A stretch of DNA of 64,000 bases from Solanum dulcamara (lineage: Eukaryota > Streptophyta > Magnoliopsida > Solanales > Solanaceae), in NCBI RefSeq assembly GCF_947179165.1, contig NC_077239.1, positions 67,436,634 to 67,500,633 on the forward strand, given 5' to 3'. This document shows positions 34,101 to 45,309 of this stretch, one piece after another; the stretch's first letter is position 1; every line of letters starts with the position of its first letter. The translations under genes and the position numbers were made by a program. The notes under the pieces were generated by a model. The model had not been told where the DNA came from. It did not search any database and was given only the letters and a program-made list of their open reading frames with translations.

Positions 34101-35240
34101 AGTATGCTTACGATTGTAATAGGGACCAGATTGGTTGATTATGGGTAGATAAAAATCAAAAAGATGGGGTCAAATGAATTGAAGTGCTTGATATGGCCCC
34201 AATGAAAGGAGCATCTTAGGTTATTCGACCTTGGTGTGGTGCATTCTTATGTGACCACACCTGTTTCTACTTCATTTTGGACATGATTTAGAGTATGATT
34301 CCCTGCCTATTCCCACACGTGTTTCTACTTTGGTGGATAGATCCCTACCGGTGGATTGGGTGTACTGATCATGCGATGTCCTTTTGGTGGGGTAGGATGC
34401 TTTTGTAAACTTGGTTATTTCAGTTGTGGCAGATTTAGTATTGTTTGGGATAGTTGAAGTATGTCAGTAGTTCTACACACATAACTTTGCTTACGAGAAT
34501 TTATAGAAGAGCCACCACGAATACTTGCAGTTTTCTGAGAGTCTTAAGATTCATCTCATCATCAAGATCACATTTTGGCAATGTATAATTAAAAGTAGGG
34601 GCCATTGAGTCTAGTGTTACTACTTTTAAGGGTTGTTTATAATCACAACTATTGATCTACCATCTCCAATAGTGTCGTTAGAAGTTTTGTATGCTTGGGC
34701 ATGTTGTTCGCTAGGAAGTTACTCGATCATTTCCTTCTTTGGATTAGATAAGTTTGATTTTCTCGTGATGAATCCCCGATGTCTAAAGATCAAAATTGCA
34801 TAACTTAAGCTTGTGGGGAGATTTGGTTGTGAGAATGAAATCTTGACAAGACCTGTGATAGTTTGCACATTATGAGTATAGGGTGGTTGCTCAGGTTCAC
34901 TTCTGGTTATAGCCAGTATTAATTCAAAACTTTATCGTGGGTATATGAGAAAAGACTCACCTTGGTGGTTGTGTTATGATTCAATAGGTTTCAATTCATA
35001 CTTGATTCATGAGTTAGTTTGTGGCTTGGTAATCACTCCTGATTTGTAAGTCTTCCAAAGTTTGATTTGAAAATTCAGTTCTTAGTAGTTGATATTGATG
35101 GAATAGTCTTAAGGAGGAGCTCACTTGGAGGGATGACTACAGACACTGCAAGATAATAACTCAGGCTTTAGGTAACATCGATTGTTCTTCCTTTTCCTTG
35201 TTTATGTTCGAGGAAAAACATGGTTTTTAGTGATGGATAA
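31189..35240 (+). mobile_element. Element H: internal region without reverse transcriptase
   Basis: This 4.05 kb region lies between two LTRs. It begins with the untranslated leader (AGTCTCACGTGTATATAGG, then GACGTCTGTACTTATCTTTG), homologous to the leader of element C after its primer binding site. The primer binding site itself is absent. Only a protease remnant (about 34205-34470) is recognisable as coding; no reverse transcriptase, RNase H or integrase motif was seen. It ends with TTCGAGGAAAAAC and the 3' LTR. This is a non-autonomous or heavily deleted Gypsy derivative. Confidence 0.75.
34205..34470 (+). pseudogene. Element H: decayed Gypsy protease
   Basis: One frame reads LFDLGVVHSYVTTPVSTSFW, matching the LFDPGSTHSYVS active-site segment with the catalytic context decayed. 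The sequence CCCTGCCTATTCCCACACG then matches the following protease segment in another frame, and a DLVLFGIVEV-like piece corresponds to the DMVDFDVILG segment. It is frameshifted and has stops. Confidence 0.5.
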
Positions 35241-37373
35241 AGTAATGACCCCATTTAGTTCATTTTGAGAACTAATCTTCTCTTTTCCATTAAATACCCT
35301 TTTCGTATAATTAAATTGAAAATCTTAGACTATTCGGTAACACGATTAATTAGATGATGGGTAATTTTAGATAATTAATTTAATTGGTGGGCTAAATTGT
35401 TAAGATATTTAATACCTTATACCACTTGGCCATATATATTAAAAATAAGTTAGTGAATTTGTCACTTTTAGTTCATATTATTTTTGAGAAAAGAAAAAAG
35501 GGTAACCTCCGAAAAGGAGTTCCCAGATGTGGTCAAACCAAAGCGGCGGCAAACCTACATCAAGTAAGAATTATCACTCTTTAATCCATGCAATTGTATA
35601 TATATGCATAGAGGTCTTACAATTATTATTATTAAAATAATGGGTGGTGTATGATAAATGAGAAAAAATTGAATTCGCAAACTTCAATATGCTACTTTGT
35701 ATATGGTTCAGTGTGTTTGGACTTTGAAAAAGGACTTTGGGGTCAATTATTATGTAATGATGGCCAAATGGTTGTTAAGTAAATAATGATAATGAATTGA
35801 GGCTTTGGTCTAGATTATTATACAGTGGTTCATATTTAATTTGTGTGTTTATGGCCCTTGTTTTGGTTTTCACAATTTTTATCAAATTATAATTCAAGTT
35901 TTAATATATTGAGATAGGTAATTAAATAACAGGTGTGTTATATTATATGAATATAATTATATTTATATTTTTGGAAGAAATTGCGGTTTAACTCTAGACT
36001 TGAGATGTAAGAAATTGACTATAGCATTTGGGTGAGTTTTTGGGTCTAAGCTAGACATATAATAATATGTGTGTTGTTAGCTTTGAAATCTTATTGTGAC
36101 TATTTATTTGATTAGATTATGGTGTTTTAGATACTATTCGATAAGTGAAGGCTCCAGTGGTTGATTGATCGTGATTTAGCTAAGGCAAGTGAACTTCTAA
36201 ACCTCAGTTTAAGCTTGTAGATGCTAGTATTTACTTGTTATGTCTATTGGGGAGTAATGAGAATTGGGTTATTGACTGTAAGAATGACCTTAAAAATAGA
36301 GGTGAGGGGTATAAAATGGCAATCTAATAACATGTATTGGTGTGATCAGTGTGATGAGATTATTCACTTATCTCGGACATGTGAAATGACTATTGATATG
36401 AGATATAAAAATAATTGTTGATATCATGCTATTATCTTGAATTATATGAACATAAATTGATTATATTGGTCCTGATATACTGTGTTGAGATTGAAAATAA
36501 TATGAAACAAAGGGGTCAGGCCACATGCTCCATGGCACGATATGTATATTGAGGGTATGAGCACATACTCTGTGGCAGGATATGTAATTAAGGGGATGGG
36601 CCACACGCTCTATGGCAGGTTACATGGATAGAAATATCCCCCATGGGTTCCTTACTATGATTTAACGAATGTGTTCCGATAGGACAAACATATATCATTT
36701 TATTGCATCGCGTATTTTTGGATATTTGTGAATTCGTGTTTATCCCTTATTATTATGCATATGCAGAACTTGACTTGATATGATTCACTTGATGAGACTA
36801 TTGATGAGACTATTGATGAGCATTCATGGACTGTGTTATTATTATTGTTCAAAGTGTAGAGTTGGGCTAGTTTTATGCAGGTTGTAATTAAGGAGGTTCG
36901 GTTGGGATGGCAGGAGTACTTGTATCTATTGAGCTTTACTTAGTTTTAGTTGTACACTTGCTGAGTTCCGTGTTGTTTGGTACTCACCCCTTTCTTCTAT
37001 ACTTATGTAGGTTGTGAGCCCAAAGCTGCTTGATCTCCTAGTGTTTCCTACCACATTCGAGGCTATCATTCAAGTGTTGAGGTATCTATTACATTCATCA
37101 AGCGGACACCTCTTACTCTTTTATTATGTTTTAGTCCTATTCTAGAGACAAAGACATTGTGACTGTATTTTCTTTCATACTTCGGTAATGTATTAGTGGC
37201 TTGTACACGTGACAATCAATCTTGGGAGATTTTGAGATTAGTTATCTATTTTAGATTAAGTTAAACCTTGCTTTATTTTATTTACTTCCGCATTTATTTT
37301 CTATTGGATTTTAGGCTGATTTGTCTCGGTGGGCTAAGATGAGTGCCATCACACCCGATTTTGAGTCGTGAAA
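35241..37373 (+). mobile_element. Element H: second (3') LTR
   Basis: This 2.13 kb LTR is homologous to 28878-31188. The start TGTAATGACCCC has decayed to AGTAATGACCCC and the end GTGACA to GTGAAA. It is about 180 bp shorter than the first LTR because of scattered deletions, including near 37250, where the segment equal to 30935-31070 is lost. Confidence 0.8.
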
Positions 37374-38010
37374 GTAACATAGATAACATCACCATAATAT
37401 AGTAACATACATAACATTCAGACATTCCGGTCTTTCCACATTAATTATTACTCAGGATGGGCATGGTCAGTTACAGTTGTGTTAATTACAAATACAATAA
37501 TCATCACATTTGAATTCATATTCATTCACAAGAATCAGTCAACAATGGTTATTTTATGGAACCCATACCAAACTGTTAGTATGTGTCGGCGTGACATCCG
37601 ATCAAAAATTTATTATGCATTAGCATGACATATGATCCAATATGTACAATCACAATCACAACCAAAATCACAATCACAACAACAATAAATAGTTCACAAA
37701 CTTGTACAATTAAGTAATAGGTTTATTGCATACAATTGATCACAAAAGCCATTTCATTAGGTTCATTCCATCTTTCTGTACTCACATATATGCATGCAAT
37801 ACTATCAATGCAGTTAACAAGCGCATAACACATACAGGAAAATAAACCATCACCTATAGTTATATATTCAGGCATATCCTACTATATACATTTATAGCTC
37901 AAGACTGGACCCCCTTTGTTTATCACAAGTCTTGGGATCTTATAACAACCCAACTATATCCCTTCAGTTAATCTCACAAGAGTCATAATCCCTCTCAACA
38001 AATATTACCA
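37374..38010 (-). mobile_element. Inverted fragment of the G-family LTR
   Basis: The reverse complement of about 37540-37860 is collinear with 39670-40050. Both have GATGGTTTATTTTC, ATAGTATTGCATGCAT, GATCAATTG.ATGCAAT and GGTATGGGTTCCAT. So the G LTR family occurs in opposite orientations on either side of the integrase fragment. The flanking parts (37374-37530, 37870-38010) are not clearly assigned. Confidence 0.6.
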
Positions 38011-38640
38011 AGGTTTACATTCAAGTGTTGGAAGACATGTTGAGGGCATGTGTAAATGACTTTGGAGGTCATTGGGATAAATTCCTACCTTTGTGTGAGT
38101 TCTCCTATAATAATAGTTATCACTCTAGCATTGACATTGCACCATTCGAATCACTTTATAATAAGGGATGTAGATCACCCATAGGCTGGTTTGAGTCTAA
38201 AGATGCGGAACCTTTAGAAGTTGATTTGGTAAAGAATACTCAGGATAAGGTATGAAGTATCCAGCCTAAGCTTCTAGTAGCCCAAGTTGGCAGAAAAAGT
38301 ATGCAGACCGCAAGGTGAGGGATATGACATTTTAGACAGGTTAAAATTTTCTTCTAAAGGTGTCACCCATAAAGGGTGTGATGATATTCGGCAAGAAGGA
38401 CAAGCTTAGTCCTCACTACATTAGCCCATTTGAGATTCTTGATCGTGTAGAGCTAGTGGCTTATAGGTTGGCTCTACCACCTAGCCTATCTGGATTCCAT
38501 CCAATGTTCCATTTGTCTATGTTTATGAAGTACCATGGGGATGGGGATTATATCATCAAGTGGGACTCAGTCTTATTAGACAAAGATCTTCAGTATGAGG
38601 AAGAACTGATTATGATTCTTGATCATCATGTTTGAAAGTT
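38011..38640 (+). pseudogene. Element G: C-terminal part of Gypsy integrase
   Basis: The plus strand reads VLEDMLRACVNDFGGHWDKF, LPLCEFSYNNSYHSSIDIAP and FESLYNKGCRSPIGWFE (38025-38255), the end of the integrase core. A second frame at 38360-38635 has [60 protein letters not shown] and [11 protein letters not shown], the GPY/F module leading to the chromodomain region. One frameshift or stop separates the two. Everything upstream of the integrase core is missing. Confidence 0.85.
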
Positions 38641-38814
38641 GAAGAATAAATATTAAGTTAGTAAAGGTTCAATAGAAGCATCACCCGATTGCGAAAGCCA
38701 CTCGGAAAATTGAGAAGGACATGCGAGACAAATATCCCCAATTTTTTAATGATTCAGGTACTGCTCTATTCTTGTTTTAGCCCAACTTTTCTAGTTTTGA
38801 TCACCTGGGGGCGA

Positions 38815-40680
38815 GTGATGGGTGAATTGGAATAAATTGTAATGAGTTGTTCCTGTCATCATGGTTAAGCCAATGGGGAAGGAATTTGTGTTAGAAAACT
38901 TCTGAGTAGTAACTTAAAATTTTTGCGCCTAGGTCAGATTTGGCCAAAATCTAAGTCAGATGACTCCTAGGGAAATCTAGTAATGTATGGGTGAGTAAAT
39001 TATGAGTTTTGAAGTTTGATTTAATAGCCAAGACATTAAGGAGCCTGTACGACTTTATGAAAGCGAATTTGGGTGAGTAAAACTCACGTAATTGATCTTG
39101 TTGTGAAAGAGTTGTTTTGAAACATCAAGGATTGAGGTTGTATTGCAAAATGCGGGCTTGGGACTCAATTTCAGAGTTTCTGTCGTTATGCAACCTACCA
39201 TGGTAGGATTATTCCAGCTATGGTAGGAACGCTTGGTAGGCTGGTCCTGTTATGACGGGCCAGTCGCGAGTAAAAATGAGAAAAGTCCCAAAAATGTTAT
39301 TTTTTGATAAATTTCATTTTTGGAAAGCAAAGGGCGACCTAAGGCAGTTTCTTCTTAATTTTCCACTAATTTTTGTGCTAAAGATAAGTAAAATACTCCC
39401 CTAACTTATATTGATTCTTAGAACCTAGAATCCATGGTAATTATCTTAGAGAGGGTTCTTGGCCTGAATTTAATAGTGGAAAAACCCCTAGTTGGGTGAT
39501 AGAATCATGAACTTGGCTAAGGGTTTGTAATTTGATATAATCCAAATAAATTAGGCTTTTTTCATTGATTTTTTGCATTAATTGTTTGTCTTAGACCAAG
39601 AACAAGCTAAGAAACTCTGAAAAGGGAAAGCCCCACTTCTTTAAGAGCATTCAAGTTTGGTTTCAAGGTAGGCGATGGTTTATTTTCTCGTATGTGTTAT
39701 ATATGCATGTTAAATGTATCGATAGTATTGCATGCATGTATGTGAATAGGAAAAGATCTAATTAACCTAATAAAATGACTATTGGGATCAATTGCATGCA
39801 ATGAAGCTGAAACTTGATTGTGCAAGTGTGTGAACTATTCATTATTTATTGTGATTATGATTGTGGTTGTTGGATTGAGTGTCACACTGATACGTAATTG
39901 GATTAGGTACCACACCGGTACATACTAAATTGGGTGTCACGTTGACATATATTGGATCGGGTATCACGTCGATACATACTAACTATTGGATCGGGTATCA
40001 CGCCGCACACTAATATTTTGGGTATGGGTTCCATGAGAGGACCATAGTTGACTATTGTATTTGAAATTGACACTGTAAAACTATATATTACTTATGAAAT
40101 GATAATTGGTAATGTGTTTTTGTATATGCTTGTCTTTACTATGTTATGGTTACTTGAGTATATTGCATTTACTAGACTGACCGCGTGATCCTACCAGTAC
40201 ACTATTGTTGTGTGTATTGATACTCCACTTGCTCTTTCTTTGTTGAGTACAGGCATCTTTAGGAAGCTATTGACAAACCTTAGTTAGGAGATCATTCATT
40301 CCAGAATTCAAGGGTGAGCCTACTCTTTCAGGCTACTGTGGATTCCTCTCAGTCATAGTCATTTTCCTTCGGACTTAGGCTACTTTCAAACTTATTTTAT
40401 ATTATTGTTTTCAAGGTTCCATCCCCTTACCCTTAGACTTGTTACTTAATAGTTTTGGTACAATAACTTTCAGGTTCTAGGGGTTAAATTCCGCATTGTT
40501 TGTCTTGTTGATCAATTTTCTTGAGTTTATGGGAACTCAGCTTAAACTATTATAATTTTTTTTTCCATATCTTTAAATGTCAGTTATGTGTTAGGCTGTT
40601 TTTTTGGGGTCTAGTATTAGTTCTCCCACCGAAGGATTAGAGTGGGTGTCACTCATGGCTCTGTTGGGGTCATGACATAG
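38815..40680 (+). mobile_element. Element G: 3' LTR
   Basis: It follows the integrase tail and a purine-rich CTGGGGGCGAGTGATGGG tract. It is homologous to 9610-11390 and ends GGGGTCATGACA near 40679. A short tandem array with GGGTATCACG units is at 39875-40020. The start is approximate because the terminal TG is ambiguous. Confidence 0.7.
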
Positions 40681-40689
40681 TGAATATCT

Positions 40690-40922
40690 ATTATGTGGAT
40701 TTCTGTGGAGATAAGTTAAGAATCCTACTTAGGGACCAATTCAAATTTTCCCTATAAATAAAGAGGTTTTCCTTCATCATAATTGATAAGTGGATACTCC
40801 ACAATCTCTAATCCTTGAATAAATATAAGAAGGCTTCTCTCTTCTGCCTACTTTCTTCATATTGTCTTATTTAGTTTCAGAACACGTTATCAACACAAGA
40901 ATCTACCGTTTGATGGTTAAGT
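40690..40922 (+). mobile_element. Degenerate Copia element: 5' LTR
   Basis: About 230 bp match 59660-59880: ATTATGTGGATT, GATAAGTTAAGAATC, CCCTATAAATAAAG (likely TATA region), ATAATTGATAAGTG, AAGAAGGCTTCTCTCTTC. It ends CAGAACA and is followed by CGTTATCAACACAAGAATC, the primer-binding region of many plant Copia elements. The exact start is uncertain by about 15 bases. Confidence 0.7.
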
Positions 40923-43523
40923 TTGAAGGATAAGGGATCGTTGGTAATCCTTTCAATGGTACAAACTTTGTTGATTGCTTAGAGAAATTTATTGTTGATC
41001 CATAGACAAAAGGTATTGATCTTATTGGTGAGAACGATGGCACAACGGAAGAACATGTTGCAGCCCTAATAAAGGTGAGAAATTGAAGTAGACTGACACA
41101 ATAAGGTTTATGATACTTTTTCGTTGTGAGGTTTAATTTATCTTACTATCTTGCTAGTTATATTATTTATATGATATACATATTCAACTTCACAAGCTGG
41201 TGACTGTAAAATAATAACGTTACTTTTGATTTAATATTATTATCACTACTTACTAGTAACAAAATTGATTTTGCTCATTAAATTTGAGGAACCCACTTCG
41301 TTTAGGATATCAGTATGCCATATAATATCTTATTCGGATTATTAGAAGGCTTGCAAAGTGAAATATTTTTAAGGCTCAAGGGTGTGTTCTGTTGCACTTT
41401 GTCTTGTTATGTCATGATTAATGGTAAGACAGTGGATTCAAGTGCCATCACACCAAAAGGGTAAGATGGTATATTCAAGTTTTATCGCACCAAAAGAATA
41501 AGATACCAAATTAAAAGTTTTAATGCACCGTGATAATAAGATATTGGGTTTAAGTCCCATTGATTCATGGTTTAAGATCTTTTATGTGGGTAAGACGTTG
41601 AGTTTCAAGTCCTAATGCACTATAATGATGATTAAAGCAAAATAATGTGCTTTTGGTGAAAAGTCAAGAAACCTATTCAACTGAATTTTCTTCCTTGATG
41701 TGAATGTGATAGGAGTGCATAATATGTCTGAAAGAAGACAAGTGGTTGATCAATAATGTACTTGAACGTGGAATAAGGTACTAAGTTATCACTTTGTGTT
41801 CCATTCATAAAAAAATGAGAACTTTTGATAAATGCTACAAATATAGATCCATTCCCTAAAATGAACGCGATAGCATTCAATAAAGTTTATCAATATGGAT
41901 CTGAACTTTATCGTGATAGGATCACAACTTACCTCCATAAGAGGTAGAGTAATTGAGAAGGCAAAAAAATCTAAAAATTACTCCTGGAGTAGACATTTGA
42001 AATTTATTCATGTAATAGTAAATAAGAAATTTACTAAAACAAATGAAACATGTCATGGTAAACTTGAAGTTTACTAGTACAAATAATTTTATTAATCACA
42101 TGAATAATTTTGTCATCCCAAAGACGTGCATATAAAAAGAACTAGAAGATTCTTCAAGAATTCTTTATGTTGCTTGTTCTCATGATAAGTTGATTGAATC
42201 AACTAATGTTGGGACGAATCCCGTAAAAATCTAAAAGTATAAAAGGTGAATATGGGTATGTTCACCTATCATGTTATATGATAAATAGATGCATCTACAA
42301 GATTATCACATGTCCGTTTATTGTCAACCTGCAATTTGACATTCGCAAAATTATTTGTACAAAATAATTGAGTTAAGAGCACAACTTTCAGAATATGTAA
42401 TCAAGACAATTCATACTGATAATACTAATAAATATCCAAGCTAATGTGACATTAAATGCCTTAGATAAATAGTCAATTATTGCTTATGTGAACAAAGCTT
42501 AATGGTCTGAAATGTTATAAATTACATGCAAAAATATGCATCAGACTAATAAATTATGATTTCCTCTCAATTGATTTATGGTCAGGGACCATATAATTTC
42601 CAACTAATAATTCTATGTACGGTATATGATTAATCAATAGACCATAATGCATAAAGATGAATTCTTTAAAATAGATTGGGATACATGCTAGTTCGTCTAA
42701 CATAAGGGTGACATAAGAAGAAACCAATAGTTGCAAATGATCCTAGTGAATATAGGACAGAGTCTACGATATGCATGATGCATGATAGACCATTGGTTCT
42801 AAATAAATTGATCCTTCAAAAAGAAAAGGAGCAAATTATCAAAATGATCATAACAAGGAGACAATACGGTATGTCATATTGAGAACTGATACAAAATGAT
42901 ATATCATCGACTATACCTTTGATACAATATAGCACAATATTGTAAAAGATCTCAATATGGTATGTCATATTGAGAATCTAAATTCTATGATCTATAAAGT
43001 ATGCTAACGTAGAAATATTTATCAAATGAAAAATGGAATGATGTATCTTGATAAGAGTGAATCTTAATTGACTTACAATCTAGACACTAAAAGATGTCAT
43101 ACATTTAATATTGGATGTTGTCACTTTATAAAATTTATATTAAAATATCTAAAGGATTCAAAATGCATGAAACTTATACAAGTTCTTGAAAAACATATTC
43201 ATAATCCTCATATGGATTAAATCAATCAAGAATCTTCCGTATTATTATGCAAGTTAATTACTTAAATTAAACTCTTAAATAGTTTTCAAAAGACAATAGA
43301 TTATTTCTTAAAGAAGATGAAGTGGGGAACTTAAAGAATTCTTTGGTCCTAAAGGGAGGATTCATAAAAGGAGATAGAATGAAGCACATATCGCCAAATT
43401 TTTCTACACTCATGAGCTCCCAAGAATGGTGAGATCAATGTACAACATATTTTTTTAAGTAACAATATGGTTGATTTATTCATCAAGTCTCTACCAAATA
43501 CAACTTTTGAGAAGATGGTGCAC
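40923..43523 (+). pseudogene. Degenerate Copia element: internal region
   Basis: Gag and pol are badly decayed, but the pol order is traceable. At 42220-42470 are integrase-like pieces (GEYGYVH, a Q-L-S-E-Y-V-I-K-T-I-H-T-D-N segment matching the core's T.RLDNAGEF). Later come SSQLIYGQ.PYN- and NDPSEYRTESTICMM-like pieces. At 43320-43515 is the RNase H tail, with EFFGPKGGFIKGDRMKHISP, KFFYTHELPRM and a frameshifted LPNTTFEKMV. The reading frame is broken every few dozen codons. The element is interrupted at 43524 by Gypsy element C and resumes at 59426. Confidence 0.7.
41423..41622 (+). repeat. Tandem repeat of about 37 bp in the Copia internal region
   Basis: Five to six diverged units of the form (G)GTAAGAY..TGGATTCAAGTCCYATCGCACCAAAA follow one another. 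Three consecutive units start near 41423, 41459 and 41496. No protein match was seen. Confidence 0.6.
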
Positions 43524-45106
43524 TGTAATGACCTCCAAGTTTATTTTCATGATTTTGCATATTCTTACCATTTTATCCCTTCCCGTAGATTCTTTGTAAC
43601 TCTTATGTGGAATTGAGGCGGGTGGCATGCTTCCCAAGGTGTTCGGTTGAGTTTTGAGGTGGTTTGGCCATTTTTGAGGCTTAAGGTTTGAAGAGTTGAC
43701 TTTAGTCAACATTCATATATTCGGGTGTCGTATGAGAATTTCTACGATTCCATCAGCTCCAGAAGGTCTATTTTGGTCTAGAGGAAAGGTTGGTTTGGGT
43801 TTTGGAGTCTTTATTTTGAGTTTAGGTGGTTTTTCCATTTTAACTTTAAGTTTTGGCCAAGGTTTGACTTCAGTCAATATTTTGAGTAAACGCACTCAGA
43901 TTGAACTTCCATGTCACGCCTCGAGAGGGTACCCTAGGCGTGGCCGACACTCAGAAACCATCTCTAGCTTCCGAGAGAATCACTTGGTCTCATTACTCAT
44001 TTGTTCATCAGCGGAAGACTTAAGAATACTAATGTGTGCTTGTCATCATCAACATCAAAGGAAAAATAGATAATTCTTAGAAGAAGTAGTTTCTAAGGAG
44101 AACTACTCCGATTACATCATCAAACTTTGTCTATGAAGACTCTAATACTCTTAGATGGTGCCAATGACATATCCATGGCTACCTTAAAAGAAACATAATA
44201 ATCAAAAATAATAAAAGGATAGAGAGTTCCTCCGAATACAAGAAGGACTCACCAAATAGCTGAAAAATAATAATCTTCAACGATGCGCTTGTTGAGGATC
44301 TCTAACATCTGTATCTGCATCATAAAATGATGCAGGTCGAATGACGTCAGTACGTAAAATGTACGAGAATATAAAATGGAAGGAAGGTAAGGACATATAT
44401 CAAGAAATTCCTCTCAGGAAAACTCAGCTCAGAACTCAACATCATCTTAACATTAATATGTAATGCAAATTTAAAATAATAATAAGAAATGCTTACTCAG
44501 TTGGGAGTTTCTCTAACCGACAACCATCACTTATGAGCTAGCGACGATACAATGAAGCGATGTCATTGCCACATTCATCCAATACCTTGCCAGGGTAAAG
44601 GACATCACCATCTTGGATCCACTCATCAAAGTCCTCTTTTTGGGACTTAAGAGGCACAGCCTCCATCCTACGCTGGCTACGTAGTTCTGGAGTTTGAGTC
44701 AATTAAACTCTTACCCAACTCGGTGCTCAATACTACTCCCAAAATATGTGCTCATATTAATCTCATCATCTAGTCTCATTGGACTTTAATTTAAATCATC
44801 AAACTCATCTCATTACCTCTTCATCAATCATTATACTTCAAAAACATCATTTACATCTCATCAAAACATCTTACTCAAAATATCATTTACTCAAATTCAT
44901 TTAAACTCAACTCTTTTTCTCTTTCAAAACTGAATAAAATACATATATAGTATTAATTCATATCACTCTTTTTATCAATGAAAATATTAAAAGCCAACAT
45001 CTTTATTCAAAACATGTGTAAAAATATTTGTGAACATCAAATCAATTAGGATTCATGGGAAAATAGCCTTGAACAATATTTCCAATAATATGAGAGATAA
45101 TAATAA

Positions 45107-45114
45107 TCATAATC

Positions 45115-45171
<57 letters not shown>

Positions 45172-45172
45172 T
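45107..45172. repeat. ATA trinucleotide microsatellite
   Basis: About 20 repeats of ATA/AAT, interrupted by a few CAT units on the left, lie inside solo LTR D, just before the LTR E insertion. Confidence 0.9.
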
Positions 45173-45309
45173 CAATGCATAAATATATCTAACTCAATAG
45201 AAGAAGAATTAATTCATTTAGAATTCAAGATTTGGATAAAAATCAACTATAACTCAATTACAAATAATTTAAATATTGGGCGCATGGACGAACTCAATCT
45301 AATGCTATG

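Noticed and set aside
43696..44073. 125-codon plus-strand frame
   Set aside because: It crosses the junction between LTR C and solo LTR D, so it cannot be an old gene.
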